Shown here in pieces: positions 22,519 to 35,766 of a DNA stretch of 64,000 nt. The position numbers and the translations under genes were made by a program. The stretch covers positions 31,198,047-31,262,046 of the forward strand of contig OY970835.1 in assembly GCA_963853835.1 (NCBI GenBank), written 5' to 3'. Position 1 is the first letter of the stretch; every line of letters begins with the position of its first letter. The notes beneath the pieces are model-generated. The model was not told where the DNA came from. It ran no database searches and worked only from the letters and a program-made list of their open reading frames with translations. The DNA comes from Calendula officinalis. Its lineage: Eukaryota; Streptophyta; Magnoliopsida; Asterales; Asteraceae.

Positions 22519-25062
22519 ATGACTGATAATAATGAAAGCACTCAAGCCAACAAAATCCCTATACTCACTCCCAATAACTTTGGGATGTGGAAGAATCGTA
22601 TTAAGCAATACATGCTTATTACGGATTATTCCATGTGGGAAGTTGTACTTGAAGGAAACAAAACTGGTCCTGGTCAAGCAAGCAGCTCTGCAACTGAAGC
22701 AGACAAACTTAAATGTGAGAAGGAGAAGAAAGACAAAGGAATCGAACTTAAAGCTCTAAGCACTCTCCTACTGGCCATTCCTAACGACTATCAACATCTC
22801 TTCGTTGAGTATGATGATGCAAAGGTGTTGTGGGAAGCACTGGAGAAGAGATTCGTTGGGACCAAGAGCACCAAGAGGAACATGAAGTCTGTTCTCAAGC
22901 AAGACTTTGAAAACTTCAAAGGAAAGCCTAATGAGACATTCACTCAAGTGTTTGACAGATTCAACAAACTAATTGGTGAACTTAACCAGGTTGGGGTTAA
23001 GATGGATCAAGAAGATGTCAACATGAAGTTCCTAAGGTCTCATAGTGAAGAATGGGCCATGTACACAGTGGTATATAGACAGAAAGATGCACTAGAAGAA
23101 AAGGAGTTGGATGAACTCTACAATGATCTCAGAGTATTTGAAACTGAGGTAAATCAAAAGAACCCTTCTATTTCTTCTAATAATGCTGCATTTGTATCTA
23201 GTACAGGTCAAGGTCAAGAAACCTCCACAGGAAAGGCTGCAGATTCTGAAGATGCTGCAAGAGAATCCTTTTTCACTAGTCATGTGCATACTGCACTGAT
23301 TAGTGATGATTTGGAACAATTGAATCCAGATGATCTTGAGGAGATGGATCTTAAATGGCAGATGGCTATGCTGAGCCTAAGAACCAAAAGGTTCTTAAAA
23401 AAGGACTGGAAGGACAAGTCTCAACTTCAACAAAGGTGACAAAGCTGGATTTGACAAAACTAAAGTCAAATGTTACAACTGTAACAACCTTGGTCACTTT
23501 GCAAAAGAATGTCCTCTGCCAGACAAAAGAGCAAAATCAACTGCTCTTGTTTCAAAACAAGGACAAGGCTATGACTGGAGCTTCCAAGCAGAAGAACATG
23601 CTCAAAATCAAGCTCTTATGGCCTTCACTGACAATAAATCTGAGGTAAAACCTAAACCTTGTACTTCTGAATGTATTAAAATTGTTAAAAATTTAGAAAA
23701 AGAAAACACTAAATTAACTGAAGATTTAGCAAAATCAGTAAGAAGAAATCATGAATTTGATGGTGTGATTGCTGATCAAGAACATCAGATAAATGTGTAC
23801 CAGATGATTGATCAAAGGATAAAGGAAGAATTACTTCAAGCTGTAGATGAGAAATAGTTTTATGAATTAAAAAATAAAGAATTAACAAGTAAATTAGAAG
23901 AATGTCAACTTGAAATTGAACAAAATAAATTGACAATTAAAAAATTTGAAAGAAGTACTAAAATTCTTGATGAACTAACTAACAATCAAACTACAGAAAA
24001 AGTTGTACATGGGGTGGGATATCATGTTGTACCACCTCCATATAAATTCATTCCTCCACTTAAAAACAGTTCAGAAAGAATAATTAATGAATTAAAGAAT
24101 GAAAATCAAACTGAATCTAATACTGAAACATCTGAATCAAATGATTTTTCTGATGATGATAGCACTACAAACTCAATTGAATTTCTGATCTCTCAAACTG
24201 ATTCTCCAAAATCAATTGATACAAGTTTTCACACAGTACAAAGTCCAAATGAATCTCCTAAATATGATGCAGAAAATATACCTAAAATTCAAAAAGGGGA
24301 TATCAAAGAAACAGGAATCAACTCTTAGAACAAAGAAAAACCATAAAGGCTAAGGATAATAAATTAAAATGTGTTATTTACAACAAAGTAAATCATTTAG
24401 CAAAGGATTGTCACTTCAATCCAATAAACTGCAAAGAGTTAAAGGAATTTAAAACTTTTAAAGAAAAAGCAAAAGCACAAAAGTTAAAAGATACTATTAG
24501 TCCTTCAGTAGTAAATAAAAATAAAACTCCAATTGCTGAAACATCAAGATTTGGAAGAAGTGCATCAAGATTTGTGCAAAACAGAAGAGTTGGAAGCCCA
24601 AAGAACAGCAATTACTTCAAGAACAATGGAAAATTAAATCAAAATAAACAATATTTTAAATTTTCCAACACCAGTAAAAACTGTAACAACTTCACTACTG
24701 GTGTTAACCCTAATTATAATGCTGTCTGGTACCAGTACAAAAACACTACTGGTAAAAACCCTATTTTTAAAAATACTACTGCTGCAAAACCTTTTACTCA
24801 AAATACTACTGATCATTCTAAACTTGGTAAGTCTCCAAATACTACTGGTCCATCAGTAGTAAAGTATTCAAAAGCTACAAACAATGGATATAGACCAAGA
24901 TCAGTAGTAAACTCTAAAACATCCAAAAGGGCAGTAGTAAAACACAACACCAGTACTAAAAAGGTATGGGTACCAAAAATGTTTAAGGTTAACTGTTCTA
25001 AATCTGATTTCTCAAAGGATGAACCCAAGACATATAAAGCTTGGGTTCCCAAACTTAACTGA
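22519..25062 (+). pseudogene. SIRE element 2 gag, broken
   Basis: Starts MTDNNESTQANKIP, as the intact gag of element 3 does. The N-terminal capsid-like domain (NNFGMWKNRIKQYML) is preserved. A 1-nt insertion near 23395-23410 shifts the frame before the first zinc knuckle. TAG at 23855-23857 replaces a Glu codon, and a further shift occurs near 24295. The second knuckle has lost a Cys (CVIYNKVNHLAKDC instead of CVICNK). The C-terminal half is a Lys/Asn/Thr-rich region with repeated NTTG. It ends VPKLN then TGA. It cannot give a full Gag. Confidence 0.9.
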
Positions 25063-25076
25063 TCCTTTACTCACTT

Positions 25077-28000
25077 GTGCAGAGCATTCAGATCCCAGAA
25101 GAAGGAAGAACATGACATATTGATAGTGGATGCTCAAGGCACATGACTGGAAATCTGCAAATTCTTAAAGATTTCAAGTTATTTGATGGAGGTTATGTAG
25201 CCTTTGGTGAGAACCCAAAGGGAGGTAAGATTACAGGTAAAGGTACTGTTACTAATGGCAAAATTACCTTTGATGATGTATTTTATGTAGCTGAACTAAA
25301 ATACAATCTAGTCAGTGTGTCTCAAGTTTGTGATAAAAAGAACAAAATTCTGTTCACAGACATTGAGTGCATCATTCTTTCTCCTGACTTTATTTTGGAT
25401 GAAAAATATGTTGTTTTAAGAACTCCAAGGAGAAATAATGTGTATTGCCTGGATATAGGGGAGAACTCATTTCTTCAAATGAAGTCAACTGTTTTATATC
25501 CAAGGCAAACACCACTGAATCAGAACTATGGCATAGAAGGATGTGTCACACTAATTTCAAAAACATGAACAATTTAGTAAAAAGAAATTTGGTCATTGGA
25601 CTACCTCAAAAACAATTCATGTGTGATCATCACTGTGTTGCATGCCTAAAAGGCAAACAACACAAGACTTCTCATAAGTCCAAATCTGTGAACTCTATTT
25701 CTGTTCCTTTACAACTCTTACATATGGACCTATTTGGACCTACAAATGTAATGAGTATTGGAAAGAAACAATATTGTCTTGTTATTACTGATGACTTTTC
25801 CAGATATACATGGGTTTTCTTTCTCAGGACAAAGGATGAAACAAGTGAACTCATAAAGAACTTAATTGTCAAACTGGAGAACACATCTGATCAAAAAGTT
25901 TAAGCTATAAGATGTGATAATGGCACAGAATTTAAAAATGCTAACTTAATTAACTTTTGTGATCTTAAAGGTATTGACAGGCAATACAGCTCACCTAGAA
26001 CTCCTCAACAAAATGGTGTAGCTGAAAGAAGAAATAGAACCATCATTGAAGCAGCAAGATCAATGCTAGCAGATTCAAAGTTACCAATCACTTTTTGGGC
26101 TGAAGCAGTTAATACTGCCTGTTATGTTCAGAACAGAGTATTAATAGTGAAGCCACATTTTAAAACACCATATGAACTTTTTAATAAAAGAAAACCTTCT
26201 ATAAGCTTTTTAAAATCATTTGGTTGTCCTTGTACCATTCTGATTACAAGAGAACAAATTGGTAAGTTTGACTGCAAAGCTGATGATGGAATCTTTGTGG
26301 GATACTCTACTCAAAGCAAATCATACAGAGTGTTCAATAAAAGATTAAGGATAATTGAAGAAAGCATCAATGTATCCTTCAATGAAAATGTTCCTAATGA
26401 ACAAGGAAATGGTCCAGATTGGCTATTTAACATAGACAATCTAACCAAATCCTTTAATTTTAACATGAATTTAAATGCAGGTGATTCGAATTGTCATACT
26501 CAAAAGGAAGGAACATCATTTGTTAATACTGGTCAAGAAGAGATGAGATACATAATAGTTAATACTGCTCCCACAGTTAATACTGAGGATAGTAATAACA
26601 CAAATTCTGGAAGCAGTAGTAACTCTGAGAATGAGGATAGTAGTAATTCAAATACTACTGGCACCAGTAATAGTACTCAAAATACTACTGGTCCTAGCAA
26701 TAACCTAGAATCTCAAGATACTACTGATCCCAGTAACAACAATGATACTACTGATCTCAATAAAGACAATAGCAGTAGTAACTCTGACCAAGATGATGAT
26801 GATCCAAACATCAATGACGATGAAGGATCTCTAGAGGAACAAATGCCTGAGACAAATGAGTCCAATCTTGAAAATCATCTAGTGGTTGATAGAGCTACAA
26901 CTACAAGGACTCAGAAGAACCATCCGTTAGACCTTGTTTTAAGTGATGTTAACTCACAACTGCAAACAAGAAGCAAATTAAATAAAAGCTTAACTGCAAA
27001 CATGTGTAACATAAGTTTAATTGCTAATGAATGTATGTTTGAATGTTTTTTGTCTCAGGATGAACCAAAGAAGATCCAACAAGCAATGAAGGACTCAAAC
27101 TGGATTGAGGCAATGCAAGAAGAACTCCTTCAATTCAAGTTACAAGCTGTTTGGACACTTGTACCTCTACCCAAAGGAAAAAGAGCCATTGGAACAAGAT
27201 GGGTCTTTAGAAACAAGAAAGATGAAAGAGGTATAGTGATCAAGAACAAAGCCAGACTTGTAGCCCAAGGATACACTCAAGAAGAAGGAATAGACTATGA
27301 TGAAGTATATGCTCCTGTTGCTAGAATTGAAGCAATAAGAATATTCCTAGCATATGCTTCATTCAAAAAATTCAAAGTCTATCAAATGGATGTGAAGAGT
27401 GCATTCCTATATGGGAAGATTGAAGAAGGGGTCTATGTCTGCCAACCTCCAGGTTTTGAAGATCCAAAATATGGTGATTATGTGTTCAAACTGGATAAAG
27501 CTCTGTATGGCCTACATCAGGCACCAAGAGCATGGTATGATACATTATCATCATATCTATTAAGGAATAACTTTAAAAGAGGAGCCATTGACAAAACTTT
27601 GTTTACAAAGAAAGTCAAAGATGATATACTACTGGTACAAATCTATGTAGATGATATCATCTTTGGTTCAACCAATGATTCATTATGCAAAGAATTTGAA
27701 GAACTGATGCAAATTAAATTCAAGATGAGCTCTATGGGTCCAATGAACTTCTTCCTTGGACTCCAAGTCAGTCAAAGAACAGATGGTATTTTGATAAACC
27801 AATCAAAATATGTTAAAGACATCTTGGAGAAGTTTGATTTGAAAGACTGCAAGAGTGCAAGCACTCCAATGGAAACACACAAACACATACATCCTGATAT
27901 TGAGGGGGAGGATGTAGATGAACACTTATATAGGTCAATGATAGGCTCTTTGATGTACTTAACTGCATCAAGACCTGACATTATGTATAGTGTGTGTGTG

Positions 28001-28602
28001 TGTGTGTGTGTGTGTGCGCAAGATATCAAGCAAGACCTAAAGAACTACATTTACAGGTTGTCAAAAGAATTTTCAGATACTTGAAAGGGAAACCATCACT
28101 GGGTCTTTGGTATCCACATGATTCACCATTTGAACTCATAGCCTACACAGATAGTGACTATGGAGGTGAATGTCAAGATAGAAAGTCCACTACTGGTGGA
28201 TGTCAATTCTTTGGATCAAGACTGGTGTCATGGCAATGTAAGAAGCAAACAAATGTATCAACATCAACTGCTGAAGCAGAGTATGTAGCTGCATCTGCTT
28301 GTTGTGCTCAAGTTCTCCGGATTCAAAACCAGCTTCTAGACTTTGGTATCTCTATCCTTAAAACTCCTATTTTTATTGATAATCAAAGTGATATTAGTAT
28401 TGTGAACAATCCAGTAAAACACTCTAAAACTAAACACACTGAAATAAGATTTCATTTTATAAGAGACTGCAATGAAAAGAAATTAATCAAAGTGGTTAAA
28501 ATTCATACTGATGATCAATTAGCAGATCTTTTTACAAAAGCATTTGATGCAGGAAGATTCAACTTCTTGGTTAGCAGTATTGGAATTATTTTAATAAATT
28601 AA
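25077..28602 (+). pseudogene. SIRE element 2 pol, broken
   Basis: Protease, integrase, RT and RNase H are all recognisable in order. Defects against element 3: TGA (25113-25115) replaces Trp just before the protease HIDSGC; one G is missing at about 25456-25460; TAA at 25901-25903 sits at the integrase catalytic segment; and a GT microsatellite (27991-28015) shifts the frame between RT and RNase H. RT retains YVDD (ERGIVIKNKARLVAQG, VYQMDVKSAFLYG upstream) within the 673-codon open stretch 26063-28084. RNase H (YTDSDYGGECQDRKSTTGG) continues in another frame to TAA at 28602. Confidence 0.9.
27991..28015. repeat. (GT)n microsatellite inside pol
   Basis: About 12 GT units where element 3 has GTGTTTGTGTGTGTGC (46899-46914). 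The expansion lies between the RT and RNase H coding parts and changes the reading frame. Confidence 0.9.
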
Positions 28603-28666
28603 AATCTCTCTTAAAATCATGTGTAAAGTTTTTGTTGTAAAAAGTTATTTAATTGTTTAAGTGTTT

Positions 28667-28928
28667 TACTACTGGTACGTCTGTATTACTGATGTGTAGG
28701 CATGTGCACAAAATACTACTGGTAGGTCAATACTACTGGTGTGTATTAGGTTTACATAAATACTACCGGTAAGTCAGTACTACTGGTATTCACATATACT
28801 ACTGGTCTTGTGTGTTGGTGGTTACTACTGATGTCTGAAGTTACTACTGATGTCAAAATCCTTAGTCACTACTGATGTTCGTAGATACTACTGACGTTTT
28901 ATTACTGGTATCAAATTTACTACTGGTC
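28667..28928 (+). promoter_or_regulatory. TACTACTG motif array upstream of ORF3 (element 2)
   Basis: Noncoding stretch after the pol stop with nine exact TACTACTG words, mostly followed by GT, AT or AC, plus variants (TACTACCGGT, TCACTACTGAT). It ends about 98 bp before the TATA box at 29026. The same motif is in the LTR U3. Its function is inferred only. Confidence 0.7.
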
Positions 28929-29025
28929 TTTAAGAATCAAAATTACCAAACTAACCCCCGTGAAAATAACCGTTATGTTATGATTCGAAGGGCAATTTAG
29001 TCTTTTTGCAGGTTAAATCGAAAGA

Positions 29026-29034
29026 TATAAAAGG
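29026..29034 (+). promoter_or_regulatory. Internal TATA box for ORF3 (element 2)
   Basis: TATAAAAGG, 128-136 bp upstream of the ORF3 ATG at 29162. It is followed by a leader with TAAACCCTAG and CAACAACAATGG, typical of plant 5' UTRs. The equivalent site is conserved in element 3 at 47919. Confidence 0.65.
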
Positions 29035-29161
29035 CGGCAGTCGATTAGTTTAGCATTATCTTTACTTCGATTTACTAAATCCTCTCGATAAACCCTAGCT
29101 TTCGATCAAAAACCCTTCATCAGTAACAAATTTCTTACGTTTTTCTCTCAAATCAACAACA

Positions 29162-32100
29162 ATGGCAACTCTACAATCCCTCAATGTTCAAACAGATCTC
29201 AAATATTCAGAGTTCCATAACATGTGTGCGTTTCTACGCAATCCAGACGGTACAAAGGACTTTCGACCAATCGTTCAATTCTTAAAGAACTCATACATTA
29301 AGTTCGCTTTAACTGTGAAACCGAAAGCCTATCAACAGCACTTGGTGGATTTCTGGACCAATGCTGAAAGAACAGAAGGTGCAACTGTACCTATGATAAA
29401 ATCATCGGTGGATGGAAAGACAATCACGATCACTGAGCAATCCATTCGACACCATCTACAACTACACGATGATGCAGGTATGTTTACACTCCCTAAGGAA
29501 TTCATTGCTGAAATTTTAAATAAAATGGGTTATGAGGGAAGACTTAACATAGTAACTTTTCAAAAAGGTCTTCTCTCCCCACAATGGAAATTTCTAGTAC
29601 ATACTATTCAGCATTGTATTTCTCCAAAACGAAGTACTTGGAATGAGTTTAATAAGGCAATAGTCTCTGTTGTTGTCTGTTTATGCACAGACCAAGAATT
29701 TAATTTTTCATACATGATTTTTGAAGGTATGTTGGGAAATCTTAGTTCCTCAAACTTTTTAATGTATCCCAGATTTCTCCAACATATCATAAACTGTGAA
29801 TTACAAAACTTGTCAACTCCCAAAAATATTTTTATCATTCCTGAGTTGCACAAGAAAGTTTTCTCAAATATGAGAAAACAATTTAAATTTTCGGGCAAGG
29901 AAACCCCTTTGTTTCCTAATATGATCAAAGATCAAACACAAATTGGAGAGGGTTCAATCATAGATACAACCCAAATTGAACCTCAACCCACTCCATCACC
30001 CCCAAATACAGCCCAAACACCACCCCAAATAGTCACTCAATCACCTCCTAATACAGAAGTCCTGAATGTGTCCCAGGAACTTGAAATAAATCTGCAGAGT
30101 GCTACTCTTCACTCTGTGGAAGACCTACCAAACAAAACCCAAAATATTTCCACAACTTATAAAAGAAAGAAATCTTCTTTCAAGGACACCAGGGGACAAA
30201 TCGAGTCAAACCCCAGACTCAAAGAGTTGTCCTCCAAGGAGGAGAGAGGACATGAGGCGAGGGCTTTCACTACTGATGCCCCAAAGGTGGGTGCACAGGA
30301 CAGTGAAAACATCACTAAGACCCAGACCTCGGCAACTTTAAGTGATGACTCTTTTGAGGAATTACTCAAAGGACCCCGGTGCCAAGAAACCACAAGGGGG
30401 GCATCTCTGCTTCTTCTAGGAAGAAGAGGATGTCTAAAAGACCCAATGAATCACCAAGAAGTGATGAGGGCAGATCTATGGATTTGATGGAAAGGATGGA
30501 AAACCTTCAAACCAATGTACCTGTTAGTGAGCCCGATGATCTTGCTAGATGGAGTGAGGCAGTATTAAAACCAAACAATTGACGGATAAAGTGGATTCTC
30601 TTGAATCCACTGTACAAGATTGTCTCAAGTATCTCACAAATCAGGGAAAAACAATTGCAGTCATGAAAAGACATGTAAATACCATCAACAAACGAATGAG
30701 GTTTTATGAACACAGGCTTCATCAACAAACAAAGATTATAAGAAGATTGAAAAAGAAGATTGATGATAGTGAGGCTCCACCAGTTGAGCTCACTAAGGGG
30801 GAGAAGGACAACATTCAGAATATGATTGATGAATCTATTGCAGCAGCAGCAACTTCTCTCCTCAATCTCAAACAAACAAATATTGATGAAGGCCCAGAAA
30901 ATATGGTTGTTGATGATGAGCCTACTACTGCTCCCATGGAAAAACAAGCTGAAAAAGAAGTATCAGTAGTAATTCCTACTACTGATATCATAGCAGTAGT
31001 AAGTCAGGAAGAGGAAGTAAAAGCAACAAATACTACTGATGCCCTATCAGTAGTAACTCCTGAAGTCACACCAGTAATAACCACCTTGGTTACTACTGAA
31101 GAGGAAGAATTGATTTTACCAGAGTTAATTGAAAGAGAAAAACATGTCATCATCTCCAAACCACCAACACCTGATCAACCACTTATCATACCTGACATTG
31201 ATGATAATGTGAATTGGTTTGAGGTAGATGAATGTACACTTCCTCCACATCCCAAGATACTACCAGAAGACCAACTCAAACTATTTTATCCAAAATTACT
31301 ACTTCCTGGTATCCCTGATATGAAATACACTCCACCTCCACCATCTGCTTGCATTGGAAAAGGAAAAGAAGTTTATGATGATGATTATCCCAATAGAGCA
31401 TTAGGTCACCACATGGTGAACAAAATTAATCATGTCAGAAAAGAAAAACAGTACAGATGGAGGATAAAACATAGGAAATTCTTGGAGAAAGTGGAGATGT
31501 ATCAAGATCTTGAGGAGAATAAAAAGAAGAAAACTCAAGAAACTAAAATTCCTGTTCAAATACCTGTTCAAATAGAAGACATTCAGATAGAAGCTCAAAA
31601 AGCAGAGTTCAAGAGACTTAGACAAGTTGAAGAAGAACACATTAACTGTCTTGAAGATTTGGTTTCTGAATGCAAGAGAACTAAAAGTGAATTGACAGAT
31701 GATGTATTTGAACAGAAAACTAATATGATTGAATTCTTGAAATCAAAAGGGCATAGTGCAAAGTCTCTTGGCAGAATGAAGATGATTACTATTATAGACA
31801 AATATTGCACTGCTAAGAAGAAGGATTTGGCTGAACAAGAAGCAGAAGAAGAAAAGAAATCCAAAGCCTTAGTTCCAATCAGTCCAAAATTAATCAAAAC
31901 TGGTAGTATCTCAACTACTGGTGAATCCTCAACTCCCCAATCAAAGAAGAGAAAAGCTATTACTCAAGAACAGAGCACTCAAAAGAAGTCAAAAACACAA
32001 ATCATACCTGTTCTTGAAATGCCTATTGCTCCCTTGCGGAACAATCCAATCATCAATTGGAGGGTTATGCAGAACAATGTTATAGAGATCATAAGGGAAG

Positions 32101-32594
32101 ATAAAATTGTGCAGAGATTTACTGGATGGTTACCTTTGATCATGTCCTGTTCAAGAAGTGATGTCATTAAACTACTGATCATCGGAAAACCAAGAATGTC
32201 AAAGAAATCATGGAACGATTCTGGTGCTGGATACTTAACAAGAATGATTGATGCTGCTTTTTATCCAGACAACTACCCAGAACAATTTACAGATCCAGGA
32301 AATGTTTATGCTTGTAATGTGATTCCAACTGCATATATGTACTTCTTTGAAAAATCTGGCAAAGTATGTGAGTTGTACCTATATGAAAAAGAATATCCTC
32401 ATTCTGAAAAGACTATGTATCAGATATTCACCAACACAATGATGAAGCCATATGATGCTGTTATGTTTCAAAATAAATTGAATTATTTCACAAAGAGAAA
32501 CAGCAAATACATTATTGAGCAAAGACTTCAACAGAACCAAAGAACGTTGGAGAAAAGAAAGAAAGAAGAGGAAGAACAAAAGAAACTTATGTGA
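29162..32594 (+). pseudogene. SIRE element 2 ORF3, frameshifted
   Basis: Two long pieces (29162-30487 and 30579-32594) together correspond to the 1160-aa ORF3 of element 3. One G is missing in the G run at about 30396-30401, and another is missing near 30557 (GTGAGGCAG versus GTGAGGGCAG). The N-terminal domain (LKYSEFHNM; FALTVKPK; LLSPQWKFLVHTI; FLMYPRFLQH) and the C-terminal domain (VIEIIREDKIVQRF; MIDAAFYPDNYP) are preserved. The middle is charged and coiled-coil-like. Function unknown. Confidence 0.85.
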
Positions 32595-32626
32595 TTGAAA
32601 GAGAATCAATAAGTTTAGGGGGAGAT

Positions 32627-33245
32627 TGTTGGAACAAAATCACAGATCAACTTAATACTGATGCTGCAGTTAGTACTGATCATGCTTAGTACTGATGGGG
32701 CAGAATTACTTAGTACTGATGAAGTTGATACTGGTGAAGACTATAACTTAATTACTACTGATCAAGGCATATTGAAGATACTACTGATCAATAGTAGTTA
32801 CTACTGACGATGTATCTGGACTTACTACTGATCACCAGATTTACTACTGATGTTACTTATTTACTACTGGTGATTGCAGAATACTACTGATGAGCGTTTA
32901 TGGAATATATCAAGTCCGAGATCTTCGCAGAGATAGTTATAGAATGTAATTCAATGTATATCTTTATATTTCGAATGTAAATCAAGTCCTAGAATAACTA
33001 GGGTAAATAGTTTAGCTTCAAGGACTATTATAAATAGTTCCTTACGAATTGTAAACGTACGTGTGTATTGTTAATCGATAATATACATTGAAGCTTTTTG
33101 TGAAACTGTGTTCTTAGTATTTTCGTTTATTATTTACAGTTCATTGTTCTTAATATATTGATATAGTGTTGATCCGCTGCAACTTCTATACTCAATTAGA
33201 TCTAAAGGTGTTTATTAACTAATCTATAGTTAATCGATCCTGACA
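32627..33245 (+). repeat. 3' LTR of SIRE element 2
   Basis: 619 bp; four substitutions from the 5' LTR by eye. Preceded by the polypurine tract at 32611-32626 and followed by the AATGG duplicate. Confidence 0.93.
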
Positions 33246-34749
33246 AATGGCCGATGAATGCAAGCCCCCTTGTCACAATCCAGATCTCCTAGGTGATTTG
33301 ATTTCAGCCCTAAGGCCTCTAAGATCAATTCAGATCTCGTTCATCACACTCACTGGAATTCCGTGATTAACTGTCACACCCCGCCAAAACTGGTTTTGCG
33401 GAAGAGCGGGCGTGCGACTTACATCGGAAATCACAACAATCGATCAATAGCAAAACATAGCATTAAAAATGGATTACCAGTTGTTACTCGTTTATAAACC
33501 AAAAGTGAGCGATTCACTACAAATATTTTAAAATGATCTTTAAGACTTTCAATCGATATCTAGACTCCATGCTTAGAAGTGAAGACGAAATCCTTTTCAA
33601 AATATGGTAATCCGAAATGTGTAAATGTCATGCTAAATACTTCACTTTCAATACCTGAGAAAACATATTTGAAAAAGTGTCAACACAAAGGTTGGTGAGT
33701 TCACAGGTTTTATGACTCTATAAATCCTTGATTTATATCAAAAGGTTTGCTGGTACAATTTTTGTAGTAAAATGACCTTAAATACCGTTTCAAAACCATG
33801 AAACCAAATTTACACATGTTTAGTGCTTAAACCCTTTTGTAAATTGTTTTATCTTTATAAAACACAATTTGCACATGATCGGTACGTAAAACCATTTCTA
33901 CGTGATTTTGTGAAGGTAGGTCGTTTAGTACAAACCTATGTACGTTCAAGTTCACCTGTTTCAAATCCATGAAACGTAATTGTATAGTTTTAGTGCGTAA
34001 TCCCTTATAAGCTAGCTAGGCATACAAGTTAAAGTATAAGTTCATGAGCCTGTAATCAAACCTAAATCCGCCTTTACCTAGGCATGTCGAGTCCACGACG
34101 TTTTAATAGAATATATATCTCATATGTTACACGGCTAGAGCGACTAGCCATGAGCGGGGGATCAATCCCGAATAGTACTACTCATATATTCGTGGGCTAA
34201 CTATAGTTGATGATTACAGTAATGTTAGATCTAAATGATCTGGCGATAGGGTACGTCGTCTATCAACTCATGGTTATACAAGAATTAGTGTCGCAAAATA
34301 TAGTTTTTCATACAAGTCTTAATTAAGACTTTTTCGTAAAAATACTTGTTTGAGTATGTCTTTTAAATGCCAGTTATCTCAAAAGGATAGTTTATCCAAA
34401 TTTTCACAAAGACTGTTTGTACCAAAATATTGTTCATAAATGTCTTTCAAAAGACCAGTTGTACCAAAATGTTATAAAAACATTAATATGTTTCTCACCC
34501 CAAAACAGTTAAAATACAGTAAAGAGGGGCTGTGAAAACTCACCTGAATCAATACGCTAGTGACAAAATGATATGAATGATAGACTCATACAACGTCTCA
34601 GCTACCTACAGGTGTGAGCTTAATCAATAAGTAGATGGCCCTACAAGAGCGTATATGCAAGTGGTTCACTCAATTGACATTTTTAATGTCGTTAGAGTGA
34701 CTTTATAAGATAATAATTTTTATCTATCGATAAATTCATATTTTATAAT

Positions 34750-35602
34750 GGGAGGTGATTTACACAAGGAGCATTTTTATTTGTGCAAGGAATTTTATAT
34801 GCAATGACTATGTTGCCCTCAACCCAATTTACCAAAATTACCAAAAGTAAAAAAACTTTCCTACCTCGCAGATCCCAATCTCACATCTCTCCAACTTCCG
34901 GCTGACTGGGTTCCATTGGCACCCATAACTAACTGAAGATACAGGCACCAATACGAAACAAGTTTTACTCATATTTTCAGATTGCACAATATATCAAGTT
35001 TTATTTTTCGTTCGTGATGGAGTAAGTGGTAGGGCTTGTGTTGGTTCTATTCCGACTAGTGGAGCTATTTTCTGGTGGTTTACGGCGAATTGAAGAAGAC
35101 GATACCATCCAGTAGGTAATATTTGAAATTGGGACATTTTTCTTATCGCATATGTTTGGAAGCGGGTATTGATAATTTTTGAGCGCTACAAATACAATCC
35201 AACATAAACAGAGCGCTGGAGATTGACGACTTTTGGTGGTGGTGCTTATGGTGGCGGTGGTTATTGTTGGGTGATTGTATATGTTGCCGTCACCATTATT
35301 GTCGTCTTTTGGTGGTGCTTCAAGCTTTCCTGATTCTGGAAAAGTTTCATTATTACCGGAAAAGGTTCAAGCGAGTTAGGCGGGACAGAGAACCAACGCC
35401 GAAGGAAGTAGAACGGAGATGATGGGAAGCGACGAATATGAGGTGCCGGAAGTTGATGAGATGAGAGGCCGGATGGGTGTGGGTTAACTGGCCGGGTTCC
35501 GGCCGACTGGGTTCCTTGGGTAAAACAATTTGAGGGTATAACTGTCCTTTTACAAAATCTTCCTTGTATAAATAAAAGCTTTTCTTGTGCAAATCAGCTG
35601 CC
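34750..35602. mobile_element. MULE-like nonautonomous element
   Basis: 853 bp with inverted ends (GGGAGGTGATTTACACAAGG and, inverted, GGCAGCTGATTTGCACAAGA) and an exact 9-bp target duplication TTTTATAAT (34741-34749 and 35603-35611), the Mutator hallmark. The interior is more GC-rich than its surroundings and has a direct repeat TTCCGGC(T/C)GACTGGGTTCC near 34905 and 35500. It could hold a captured gene fragment, but none was recognised. Confidence 0.75.
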
Positions 35603-35766
35603 TTTTATAATTGTTTATTATTTCATTTGAATTTCATTTTGAACCACAAAAATGTGACGGTCATTAAGTTATCAAATCCTTATTGTTGATTTAATTCATT
35701 AACTGTTTAAGTATTTTTAACTTCCATAATTATCAGTAATATCCTTTGGTAAACCATATAATTTAA

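Larger units (their letters stand above)
21815..33245 (+). mobile_element. SIRE-type Copia element 2 (complete, coding-defective)
   Basis: 11,431 bp with an exact AATGG target duplication (21810-21814 and 33246-33250). The 619-bp LTRs (21815-22433 and 32627-33245) differ by four substitutions by eye. A primer site TGGTATCAGAGC (22436-22447, initiator tRNA-Met) follows the 5' LTR. A polypurine tract AAGTTTAGGGGGAGAT precedes the 3' LTR. Gag, pol and a third ORF are present but carry multiple frameshifts and stops. It is inserted in exon 2 of dioxygenase copy C. The lineage call rests on RT/RNase H motifs (SAFLYGKIEE, TGGCQFFGSRLVSWQCKKQ) and on the extra ORF. Confidence 0.95.
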
